Positions 1 through 5,736 of a stretch of DNA of 5,751 nucleotides are shown one piece after another. The notes beneath the pieces were generated by a model. It was not told where the DNA came from. It searched no databases and saw only the letters and a program-made list of their open reading frames with translations. Origin of the DNA: an uncultured Oribacterium sp. (GTDB taxonomy: Bacteria; Bacillota; Clostridia; Lachnospirales; Lachnospiraceae); NCBI GenBank assembly GCA_934279105.1, contig CAKQWR010000127.1, positions 1 through 5,751 of the forward strand, written 5' to 3'. How positions within the stretch are numbered: the first letter of the stretch is position 1; every line of letters begins with the position of its first letter. The position numbers were made by a program, and so were the translations under genes.

Positions 1-862
1 GCTCGCTGAGTTCGTCCGGGTCGGCCTTCCGCACGATGGCCTCGATCGTGTCACGATTCACGAGGTCAATGCTGAGAAGCTCGAAGCCGCAGTCCTGCAG
101 GAGCTTCTGGAGGGTGAACTCGGTGTAGTTCGCGATGTGGTCGCGAAGAAGCTCGTAGTAGCCGTTGTAGCGCAGGATGTACTCGAAGCTCGGCACGGTT
201 ATGAGGCCGAGGGCCTTCGGCTTCAGGTTGTGCCAGATGTTCCGCAGCATATCGCACGGGTCCGGCTGGTGCTCGAGGAAATTGAACTGCACGAAGGCGT
301 CGAACGGGCCCTCCGGGTAGCGCACATCGCCCGTCGCGAAAGACTCGTAGACATGATACTTTTTATCGGCAGCGGCATTGGCCTCCGCAACGAGGGACGG
401 CTGATGCTCGATGCCGACGAGCTGAAGCGGCGCAGCCTTCGGCTGACCGGACAGCGGATCGCGCTCCTGATCACGGGCGAGCGCAGCGGCACCTTCCGGG
501 TCCTCCGCGAGATTCTGCCACATGCGGAGGAACTCGCCGCGGCCGCAACCGACCTCCACGATGCGACGACCATAGATGCAATGGTCCTGCATGGCCGTGA
601 GAAGGCGTGCGTACTCCTCATGACGGAGGCGTGTCATGGTGCGGGTGCCACCGCCGGCGCGGATCACGTCGCGGTAGTAATCCACCGGCTCGGTGTCGAA
701 CTGGACGAGGCCGCAGGACGGGCATTGGCAGAGCGTCAGGCTGATCGGATGGTCCTCCGAAAGCTCCGATGCCGCCGGAATGTTCTGCGCACTCGCCGGC
801 ATATCCTCGAGGGTCATCAGCGGCGACAGCGCGTGGCCGCAGGCGATACAAGTCATATTCAT
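1..862 (-). CDS. Class I SAM-dependent methyltransferase with N-terminal zinc-type Cys motif, partial (3' end outside window)
   Basis: The frame is open from ATG 862 to the left edge, giving 287 residues without a stop. It starts with a four-Cys zinc-type motif (C5-x2-C8 and C47-x2-C50, followed by GLVQF), as in the Methyltransf_13-type N-terminus of sugar C-methyltransferases and relatives. SAM motif I is VEVGCGRGEF (102-111). The acidic ribose-binding residue is probably E152 in GIEH, and FNFLEHQPDP (193-202) is the usual motif after strand 4. The reaction is expected to be methyl transfer from SAM to a sugar or sugar nucleotide in the cytoplasm; the substrate and C- or O-position are not visible. 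Family members normally have a further C-terminal domain, which would lie off the window. Residues about 115-145 are an Ala/Asp/Pro-rich stretch between motif I and strand 2 that looks inserted. ATG 862 is preferred over ATG 856 because AAAGGA lies 7 nt upstream of it. It probably ends the same transcript as the epimerase, 139 nt upstream. Confidence 0.88.
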   Translation of the reverse strand, partial: MNMTCIACGHALSPLMTLEDMPASAQNIPAASELSEDHPISLTLCQCPSCGLVQFDTEPVDYYRDVIRAGGGTRTMTRLRHEEYARLLTAMQDHCIYGRRIVEVGCGRGEFLRMWQNLAEDPEGAAALARDQERDPLSGQPKAAPLQLVGIEHQPSLVAEANAAADKKYHVYESFATGDVRYPEGPFDAFVQFNFLEHQPDPCDMLRNIWHNLKPKALGLITVPSFEYILRYNGYYELLRDHIANYTEFTLQKLLQDCGFELLSIDLVNRDTIEAIVRKADPDELSE

Positions 863-869
863 ACGTAAA

Positions 870-875
870 TCCTTT
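870..875 (-). promoter_or_regulatory. Ribosome binding site of the methyltransferase
   Basis: AAAGGA on the minus strand, 7 nt before ATG 862. It decides between the two in-frame ATGs at 862 and 856, since the second would be 13 nt away. Confidence 0.75.
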
Positions 876-919
876 CATTTATCATGAGCGGGACGGCGGA
901 GCATCTCCTTGACAAGGTT
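875..919 (-). pseudogene. Possible fossil C-terminus of a second epimerase
   Basis: Read on the minus strand this stretch gives NLVKEMLRRPAHDK then TGA, directly in front of the methyltransferase RBS. It resembles the end of the intact epimerase (MLLKEMCRSHA, stop at 1002): L, KEM, R and A align, and the codons differ mostly at synonymous positions (AAG GAG ATG against AAA GAA ATG). The frame stays open a few codons further upstream but nothing else of an epimerase is left. The simplest reading is that an earlier epimerase lay directly upstream of the methyltransferase and was replaced, leaving its last codons. The match is only about a dozen residues, so chance or a local duplication of the present gene end cannot be excluded. 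Confidence 0.35.
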
Positions 920-1017
920 TCCATGTTCCCTTTCCGTTTATCATGCGTGGGAACGATACTGCGCGGCAACCATTCGTAACTGAATGGCAATCATTCATTG
1001 GTCATGCGTGGGAACGA
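882..1017 (-). repeat. Reiterated gene-end motif at about 60-bp spacing
   Basis: A 16-bp sequence, TCATGCGTGGGAACGA on the plus strand, occurs exactly at 941-956 and 1002-1017. The second copy is the last codons (RSHA) plus stop of the epimerase. A degenerate third copy, TCATGAGCGGGACG, starts at 882. Starts are 59 and 61 bp apart. On the minus strand, copies two and three both continue as CATGATAAA followed by a purine-rich AAAGG, so the gene-end plus RBS junction seems to be what was copied. This fills most of the spacer between the epimerase and the methyltransferase. Confidence 0.7.
970..987 (-). other. Small inverted repeat just after the epimerase stop
   Basis: Arms CCATTC (970-975) and GAATGG (982-987) with a 6-nt loop, 15-32 nt past the epimerase stop codon. 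There is no T-tract after it on either strand, so it is not a typical intrinsic terminator; it might stabilise or process the mRNA. Confidence 0.35.
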
Positions 1018-2108
1018 CACATTTCTTTCAGAAGCATACCGATACCGGCTTCGAAGGAGATTTCCTGGTGGAAGCCGATGCGCTGGAGCTTGAGAATCTC
1101 CGGCGACATATCGGCCGCGCCCTCTGCGTTGTTCGCACGCGTCCCGAACTGAAGATCCGCGCCGAATGAGGTTGCGGCGGTAGCGGAAGCCGGCGCACCG
1201 TCAGAGCTGCTGCTTGCATGCGGACGGTCGCTTTCGGTGCTCGTCTCGAATGCAGCTGACGAAACCGATGCGCCGCTCAGGGCAATGTTGTTCACCGCAG
1301 CGAATTTACCCGCGATGCTGTTCATGGCGATGACATATTTCTTCAGCGCGCGGGAGTCGGAGCCGGCGATGTCATAAACATCGGTGCGGGTGTCTTCGGA
1401 CACGAGCAGGATGCGGATCGCGCGGGCGAGGTCGTGGACTTCGAGGTAGTTCCAGCGCTGTGTGCATGGGCCGAGGGTGATGGCTTCGTGATGGAGTGCC
1501 GCCTTCAGCACGGTGTTCACGAGACTCGTTTCGTGGTCGCCTTTTCCGTAGACGCTGTAAATGCGCATATGGATAAACTGCATCGGCGTGTCGTCGTAGA
1601 TTTCCGAGAGCAGGCTCTGCTCTGTCGCCCATCGACCGAAGGCAAGCTTCGCCTTCCCGTACGGGCTCACCGGCATCGGCACACGATGATTTCCGGTACC
1701 GTACTCCGCCTGGGAGCCGGCGAAGAGGAACTTCCGCGCGCCGAGAAGCTTCGCATAGAGGTAAGCCTTCTTCGCGTTCTGGACGTTCTCAATCTGGATG
1801 TTCGTGTCGCTGCGCCCCGCGGAACCGACACCATCCCACGCGAAATGAACCCACGCATCGAGAAGTGGGGAAATGCTCCCCATCACCTGTGCGTAGTGCG
1901 CTTCGCCGAGCTCGGGAGCCGGAAGCTCACTGAGGTCGAGGTGAACGGTCCGATAGGTCGGGTAGGCCGTGATGCCATACGCGTCGAGTTCACTCGCCCG
2001 CCTGCTTCCCGGGCGCACCGCGCCGATAACCTCGTGGCCCTCACGAAGCAGAAGCTTCGCCGTATATAAACCTAAAAAACTCGTGATACCGGTGATGAGC
2101 ACTCGCAC
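1002..2108 (-). CDS. NAD(P)-dependent epimerase/dehydratase (extended SDR), nucleotide-sugar type
   Basis: A 368-residue protein when started at GTG 2108. The N-terminus VRVLITGITSFLG is the Rossmann NAD-binding loop, with Ser where the classic TGxxGxxG motif has its middle Gly. HFAWDGVG (88-95) and FAGSQAEYG (129-137, Ser132) are the usual active-site strands. The catalytic pair is Y150-x3-K154 in SPYGKAK. HMRIYSVYGKGDH (180-192) and WNYLEVHDLARAI (219-231) match the substrate-binding half of extended SDR sugar enzymes. The expected role is epimerisation, dehydration or 4-keto reduction of a nucleotide sugar in the cytoplasm; the exact reaction cannot be read. Residues about 269-312 are a Ser/Ala/Thr-rich run splitting the C-terminal domain just before the conserved block FGADLQFGTRANNAEG. 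GTG 2108 is chosen because AAAAGGAG lies 6 nt upstream and the Rossmann strand starts at once. A further in-frame GTG at 2180 would add 24 residues unlike the family. Confidence 0.92.
   Translation of the reverse strand: MRVLITGITSFLGLYTAKLLLREGHEVIGAVRPGSRRASELDAYGITAYPTYRTVHLDLSELPAPELGEAHYAQVMGSISPLLDAWVHFAWDGVGSAGRSDTNIQIENVQNAKKAYLYAKLLGARKFLFAGSQAEYGTGNHRVPMPVSPYGKAKLAFGRWATEQSLLSEIYDDTPMQFIHMRIYSVYGKGDHETSLVNTVLKAALHHEAITLGPCTQRWNYLEVHDLARAIRILLVSEDTRTDVYDIAGSDSRALKKYVIAMNSIAGKFAAVNNIALSGASVSSAAFETSTESDRPHASSSSDGAPASATAATSFGADLQFGTRANNAEGAADMSPEILKLQRIGFHQEISFEAGIGMLLKEMCRSHA
1173..1304 (-). other. Low-complexity insert in the epimerase
   Basis: Codes for about residues 269-312, dominated by Ser, Ala, Thr, Gly and Asp, with a SASSSSDGAPASATAATS-like character. 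It interrupts the C-terminal substrate domain between the helix ending SIAGKF and the conserved NAEGAADMSPEILKL block. The boundaries are estimates from memory of family members, which run across this point with few or no extra residues. Confidence 0.6.
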
Positions 2109-2114
2109 GATAAT

Positions 2115-2122
2115 CTCCTTTT
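2115..2122 (-). promoter_or_regulatory. Ribosome binding site of the epimerase (decides a GTG start)
   Basis: AAAAGGAG on the minus strand, 6 nt before GTG 2108. It is the strongest Shine-Dalgarno in the window and marks the true start; no comparable site precedes the in-frame GTG at 2180. Confidence 0.8.
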
Positions 2123-2451
2123 CGTCTGGAACGACGTCATGTTTGATGTAGTTTACAAAACGCTTGCCTGGGAAATCCACATCGTCACTTTATGAATCTC
2201 TCCAAACGTTGGTTTCCAGTATTTAACTCTGCTGGTTTTGAGGAACTCGCAACGGGGAATCTTTTTTGAAATTTGGCATTGCCTGCTTTGCAGAAAATTC
2301 GCTAATGAGTTCATTTCCAGAATCCGGCATTGCCTGCTTTTGACAAAATGGAGCTTTGGAGAAATTAGGCATTATATTTTTCTCACAGAATCGCTGGTTC
2401 TCTAGAAAATGACATTAACAGTAATAGATTTTTTCACAATATGCTCATGTC

Positions 2452-2491
2452 ATCAAAACTGACATTATATATTTGTAATGCCAGTTTTGAT
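2452..2491. other. Long hairpin at the centre of the repeat array
   Basis: Arms 2452-2467 and 2476-2491 pair over 16 positions with an 8-nt AT-rich loop. The single DNA mismatch (A2462 opposite C2481) becomes a U-G wobble in a minus-strand transcript, so the RNA stem is continuous on that strand. It lies exactly where repeat orientation switches. No T-tract follows on either strand, so it is not a standard rho-independent terminator. Confidence 0.7.
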
Positions 2492-2558
2492 AACACCGCC
2501 ATATTGTGTCATTTGCCACTTTTTAGTAATGTCCATTTCCAAAAACTTTTTATATTGC

Positions 2559-2579
2559 GAAAAAGCATAATGCTTTTTC
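2559..2579. other. Near-perfect 21-bp palindrome in the array
   Basis: Ten-base arms (GAAAAAGCAT and ATGCTTTTTC) around a single central base. It overlaps the TAATG box at 2568. It could be a protein-binding dyad or simply a product of box symmetry; a one-base centre makes a poor RNA hairpin. Confidence 0.5.
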
Positions 2580-2851
2580 CCTTGAAATCCTCATATTGTA
2601 AAAAGGATATAATGCCTTATTTCCGAAATTCACTCTATTGCGTGAAATCGCAAAATACATAATGTTCAGTTCCACGAAAGCTCTTATTTGTGAAAATAAA
2701 TGTAATGCTTTATTTCTGAAATTTACTCTATTGCGTGAAATTCCAAGGCAGGTAATGCCGAATCCCCAAAAACTCTCAATTGGCGAAGGCGTGCGCATAT
2801 CCCGCCCTTTCTTTTTTGAGTTTTCACAGCTAACCTCTCAGCCAATGAAGT

Positions 2852-2905
2852 AGGGAGACGTCAATCCACTTCTCTCCCTTGCTTTCAGCGTTTTCTTCGC
2901 TGAAA
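2852..2905 (-). other. Two adjacent hairpins in the ThDP gene 3' region
   Basis: First inverted repeat: TTTCAGCG (2883-2890) with CGCTGAAA (2898-2905), perfect 8-bp arms and 7-nt loop. Second: AGGGAGA (2852-2858) with TCTCCCT (2873-2879), 14-nt loop. They lie 226-279 nt past the ThDP stop. Neither is followed by a T-run on the minus strand, so termination here would be atypical; transcript processing or protection is as likely. The rest of 2800-2943 shows nothing recognisable. Confidence 0.45.
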
Positions 2906-2943
2906 TTTCCTTCACTGAAATAGCGAGATGCCAAGCCTTTCTC

Positions 2944-3152
2944 TTTACAGGCGTAGGAAGATCGAACGACGCCTCACCACCAAGTAAAGTGTATTCTTTC
3001 CTCTCTTTACAGGCGTGGGAAGATCGAACGACGCCTCACCACCAAGTAAAGTGTATTCTTTCCTCTCTTTACAGGCGAGGGATGATCGAACGACGCTCCA
3101 CCACCAAGTAAAGTGAATTCTTTCCTTCTTTTACAGGCGTGGGACGATCATG
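2944..3152 (-). repeat. 62-bp tandem repeat copied from the ThDP gene 3' end
   Basis: TTTACAGGCG recurs at 2944, 3006, 3068 and 3130, always 62 bp apart. Units 2944-3005 and 3006-3067 differ by one base. Unit 3068-3129 differs from them at about seven positions. The fourth, partial unit (from 3130) is the end of the ThDP coding sequence: on the minus strand each unit carries ATC-TCCC-CGCCTGTAA, reading I-x-P-R-L-stop as in the gene. Within units one and two CTTTACAGGCGT can pair with ACGCCT and, past a 9-nt bulge, GTAAAG, so each could form a hairpin in RNA. Since 62 is not a multiple of three, the copies do not form one long frame. Confidence 0.88.
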
Positions 3153-5722
3153 ATGGCGTCCATTTCCTCGTCTGGGAGGTACGGTGCGAGGTCCTCGAGT
3201 GGCGGGCTGACGATGCTGCCGTCCGGGAGGCGCTTCGCGGCGGATTTCGGGAGGAACTGCTGGGTCAGGGTCACCATGATTTCGCAGATGGCCGGGCCGT
3301 CAAGCGCGAGGGTCTCGGCGACGGCGTCGTGCAGTTCTTCGTTGTGGTGCGCGCGGATGAACGGGAAGCCGTACGCGTGCGCAATCTTCTCCATGTCCGG
3401 GAAGCTCAGGTCCTGAACGCCGCCCATGCCGGAGTCGACGCCAATGCCTACAAGTGGCTCTCCGCGGAAGAGGTTCGTCTGGGTCTGGCGAATGCTGTGG
3501 TAGCCGCCGTTATTGATGACGAAGATCTTGATCGGGAGCTGGTGGCTGATGATCGTCTGGAGCTCCTGCAGGTTCATCTGGATGGATCCGTCACCGGTGA
3601 GTACGAGGATGTCATGCTTCTCGTACGCCGGGTAATGCTCGTCGTGACCGGCCCAGTACGGATTCCGAAGCTCCGCAGCCAGTCGATCATCTGCGGACTC
3701 GTGGAAGGATGGATCCGCAGCCAGTGCAGAATAATCGTGGTCCAGCTGCGGCTCCCCTGCATCGGCATCGGTCGTCTCACGGGAAAGGCTGGCGTCCGGC
3801 TGGGCCGGAGTGGCTTCGGCAACCGCGTGCACGGCAACCGCCGCACCAATCGCGGCCGGCAGTCCATAGCCCATCGAGGCGACACCGTCCTGCGAGATGA
3901 AACGAGTGCCCGGCTTGATGCGGTAGGCCTGCCCGCCCGCCACGCACGGCGAGCCGTTGCCGACGACGGTCACCTGGCCAGGCGCCGCCTGATCGGAAAC
4001 CTCCTTGATGAGCGCGTAGACGTTCGCGAATGCCTCCGGATCGTCCGGAGCCGCGTTCGGGTCACTCGGCGCGAGGTACTCCGGCAGGATCGTCGGGTAG
4101 TTGTCGCGGTAGAAGGCGCAGGTCGCAAGCCAGCTGAGGCGGGCCTCGGCCGGAGCGCTTTCGTTATGTTCAGGTGTTGTGCCCGCAGGCAATGTCTCGA
4201 CCGGGCTGCCGGACTGCGCATCGCCGCCCTGTGCGGTCGAAGTTTCCGCCAGCACGTCCTGACGTGCTTCTTCCGTGTGGCAGTATCGGAGAGCGTCCTC
4301 ACGGAGGATGCCTTCGCCGCCCTGGAAGAGCGGGTTCGCCGGGGTATGGCCGAGGACGTGGAGCTCGCGAAGCAGGCACTGCAGGAACTGACGCGCGTCG
4401 GCATGAACGGCGAGATCGGTGTGTACGGAAGGCTTCCGAAGCTCCTCTGCATCGATGTCGTTCACGATCACGTAGGCGTCGCGGGCCCAGCTCTTGAAAT
4501 CATAGCCGACCTGGCGGATGTTGAGGCGGGAGCCAATGCTAAGAACGAGGTCCGCGTTCTGTACGGCGAGGTTGCCCGGACGGTCACCACGACCACCCGG
4601 ACGGCCGACATACAGCAGGTCGTCGCTCGGGATGATGTCCGGTCCGTTCCAGCCGACCACGACCGGGATATTCAGGCGATGTGCCACTTCAAGGAAGAGC
4701 GACTCCGCACCCGCGATGCGAATGCCATTGCCGGTGTAGAAAATTGGGCGCTTGCTCGCGCGGATCTTCTCGAGGATGGTCTGTACCTGCTGCGGGTCCA
4801 CCGGTGGCACGGCGGCCTCACGTTTCGAAGTGTCGGCATCCGCAGGGATGCGGTGCGCAGCTGCATATGCACTGGCATCCAAGGTTACAGAGGACGTCCT
4901 CGCCGCTGGAGCGCCGGACTGTGCAGCGGTGGTGGCAGCTGCCGCAGAGCCCGCTGAAAGGTCGACAGCATTGGCCTGCGCTGAAGCATCCGCTGCGGAG
5001 GCATTATCTGCCTGGCCTACAGCATCTGCCTGCTCGGCACATGCATACGGTGAACGCGCGAAGGCATTGCGGCAGAATGGGTAGGCGTCGGAGGTCGCGA
5101 TGGCATCCGGAGAAGCGGCCCAGCCATCACCGCCGGCGGCGTAATCTGCAGGGTCGAAGCCGATCAGCTCGTCCGTCTCGATGAACTTGCCCTGAATGTC
5201 AACCGGGATATCGAGCCAGCAAGGGCCCGGACGGCCGGTCTGGCTTACGTAAATGCACTTCTCGAGCGCGTAACGGACGCGATACGGGTCGGTCAGCATC
5301 TCCGAATACTTCGTCATGCAGTCGATGGATTTCGTGATGTCAAACTCCTGGTCGCCCATCGCACGGAGGCGGGTGCCGTTCTGCTCCTCTGCCCAGCGCG
5401 CGGTGTTGTCATAGCGGACCTGGCCGGAAATGATGAGCATCGGGATGGAATCAAGCCAGGCGCCCAGCACACCGGTAATGGCATTGGTGCCGCCCGGGCC
5501 GGAGGTCACGCAAAGAAGCGCCGGCCGGTTGTAAATGCGGGCGTAGCTCTCCGCGGCCATCGCGCAGGCCTGCTCGTGGTGCTGATAGAGCGTGTGCATG
5601 CCCTTCTGATGGCCGAAAGCGTCGTTCAGATGCATCGCGCCACCACCCGTCACACTGAAGTTCTGGGTGATGCCGTTTGTAACGAGGGTTTCGGAAATGT
5701 AATTCGCAAGCTTAATCTTCAT
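3131..5722 (-). CDS. ThDP-dependent acetolactate-synthase-like enzyme with large low-complexity inserts
   Basis: An 863-residue cytoplasmic enzyme of the IlvB-like family (N-terminal Pyr domain, central domain, C-terminal PP domain). The catalytic Glu that activates ThDP is E50 in YQHHEQACAMAAESYAR. SGPGGTNAITG (74-84) is the usual Pyr-domain loop. The central domain spans about 310-460 (RPIFYTGNGIRIAGAE, NADLVLSIGSRL). The ThDP/Mg motif is GDGS at 710 with NN at 737-738, 24 residues between, as expected. Such enzymes decarboxylate pyruvate or another 2-oxoacid and transfer the two-carbon unit; in sugar loci a relative (YerE type) adds it to a keto-sugar nucleotide. The neighbours favour such a role over branched-chain amino acid synthesis, but this is inference. 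Family members are usually about 550-600 residues; the excess is mainly in three Ala/Ser/Asp-rich segments near 195-305, 462-530 and 635-702. ATG 5722 has AAAGGA 8 nt upstream. The last codons belong to the 62-bp repeat. Confidence 0.92.
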   Translation of the reverse strand: MKIKLANYISETLVTNGITQNFSVTGGGAMHLNDAFGHQKGMHTLYQHHEQACAMAAESYARIYNRPALLCVTSGPGGTNAITGVLGAWLDSIPMLIISGQVRYDNTARWAEEQNGTRLRAMGDQEFDITKSIDCMTKYSEMLTDPYRVRYALEKCIYVSQTGRPGPCWLDIPVDIQGKFIETDELIGFDPADYAAGGDGWAASPDAIATSDAYPFCRNAFARSPYACAEQADAVGQADNASAADASAQANAVDLSAGSAAAATTAAQSGAPAARTSSVTLDASAYAAAHRIPADADTSKREAAVPPVDPQQVQTILEKIRASKRPIFYTGNGIRIAGAESLFLEVAHRLNIPVVVGWNGPDIIPSDDLLYVGRPGGRGDRPGNLAVQNADLVLSIGSRLNIRQVGYDFKSWARDAYVIVNDIDAEELRKPSVHTDLAVHADARQFLQCLLRELHVLGHTPANPLFQGGEGILREDALRYCHTEEARQDVLAETSTAQGGDAQSGSPVETLPAGTTPEHNESAPAEARLSWLATCAFYRDNYPTILPEYLAPSDPNAAPDDPEAFANVYALIKEVSDQAAPGQVTVVGNGSPCVAGGQAYRIKPGTRFISQDGVASMGYGLPAAIGAAVAVHAVAEATPAQPDASLSRETTDADAGEPQLDHDYSALAADPSFHESADDRLAAELRNPYWAGHDEHYPAYEKHDILVLTGDGSIQMNLQELQTIISHQLPIKIFVINNGGYHSIRQTQTNLFRGEPLVGIGVDSGMGGVQDLSFPDMEKIAHAYGFPFIRAHHNEELHDAVAETLALDGPAICEIMVTLTQQFLPKSAAKRLPDGSIVSPPLEDLAPYLPDEEMDAIMIVPRL
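3617..3820 (-). other. Low-complexity insert 3 in the ThDP enzyme
   Basis: About residues 635-702, rich in Ala, Asp, Glu and Ser plus a Tyr/His-rich end. It sits between AAIGAAVAVH and the strand DILVLTGDGS that holds the ThDP motif. Related enzymes normally pass here with a short turn. Boundaries are estimates. Confidence 0.55.
4133..4339 (-). other. Low-complexity insert 2 in the ThDP enzyme
   Basis: About residues 462-530, Gly/Ala/Thr/Glu-rich, lying in the linker between the central domain and the C-terminal PP domain. Boundaries are estimates; a linker is normal here, but a much shorter one. Confidence 0.55.
4808..5140 (-). other. Low-complexity insert 1 in the ThDP enzyme
   Basis: About residues 195-305, more than half Ala, Ser, Asp, Thr and Gly, in the linker between the Pyr and central domains. 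Codon choice looks looser than in the core (GCA, GCT, TCA, TCT, AGG, TTG, GTA appear often), suggesting weaker selection or a different origin. Boundaries are estimates. Confidence 0.6.
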
Positions 5723-5730
5723 AAATAAAA

Positions 5731-5736
5731 TCCTTT
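5731..5736 (-). promoter_or_regulatory. Ribosome binding site of the ThDP gene
   Basis: AAAGGA on the minus strand, 8 nt before ATG 5722. The surrounding GAAAGGATTT is the same as before the methyltransferase start. No promoter is visible in the 15 nt left before the edge, so transcription probably enters from an upstream gene. Confidence 0.7.

Larger units (their letters stand above)
2221..2800. repeat. AT-rich array of degenerate 41-51 bp repeats in two facing halves
   Basis: In the left half a GGCATT/GACATT box recurs at 2275, 2326, 2368, 2411 and 2461 (spacings 51, 42, 43, 50). In the right half its reverse complement, TAATG(C), recurs at 2476, 2527, 2568, 2610, 2660, 2703 and 2753 (spacings 51, 41, 42, 50, 43, 50). 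The sequence after each box is also related: units at 2610 and 2703 differ at only 3 of their first 39 bases, both with CTCTATTGCGTGAAAT. The left unit at 2275 resembles the reverse complement of the right-hand units (CATT-CCTGC-TTG, later AATTTC-type blocks). A weaker unit may begin near 2221. The halves meet at the hairpin 2452-2491. The region has no credible gene; short open frames here merely translate the repeats. It separates the ThDP gene from the epimerase. Confidence 0.75.

Noticed and set aside
137..868. 243-codon open frame on the plus strand
   Set aside because: Antisense to the methyltransferase, whose motifs are clear; no recognisable domain.
2109..2180. N-terminal extension of the epimerase to GTG 2180
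   Set aside because: No Shine-Dalgarno at that point, the residues do not resemble the family, and the strong AAAAGGAG lies inside it, right before GTG 2108.
2340..2378. Plus-strand promoter with TTGACA at 2340
   Set aside because: The nearest TATATT-like hexamer is 27 nt away, and no plus-strand gene follows.
2275..2760. CRISPR array
   Set aside because: The repeats are degenerate along their whole length, change orientation midway, and there are no identical repeats with unrelated spacers or any cas gene in the window.
2550..2798. 82-codon minus-strand frame with ISRNRVNF repeated
   Set aside because: It only translates the AT-rich repeats. The protein repeat arises because two units happen to be 93 bp apart, a multiple of three. 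No RBS or known domain was seen.
2944..3129. Integron-type attC sites
   Set aside because: The units have inverted arms of suitable size but lack the GTTRRRY/RYYYAAC core sites, and they are identical tandem copies rather than separated by cassettes.
3113..4957. 614-codon open frame on the plus strand
   Set aside because: It is antisense to the well-supported ThDP gene and arises from its GC-rich codon use. It has no family motifs and no credible start site.
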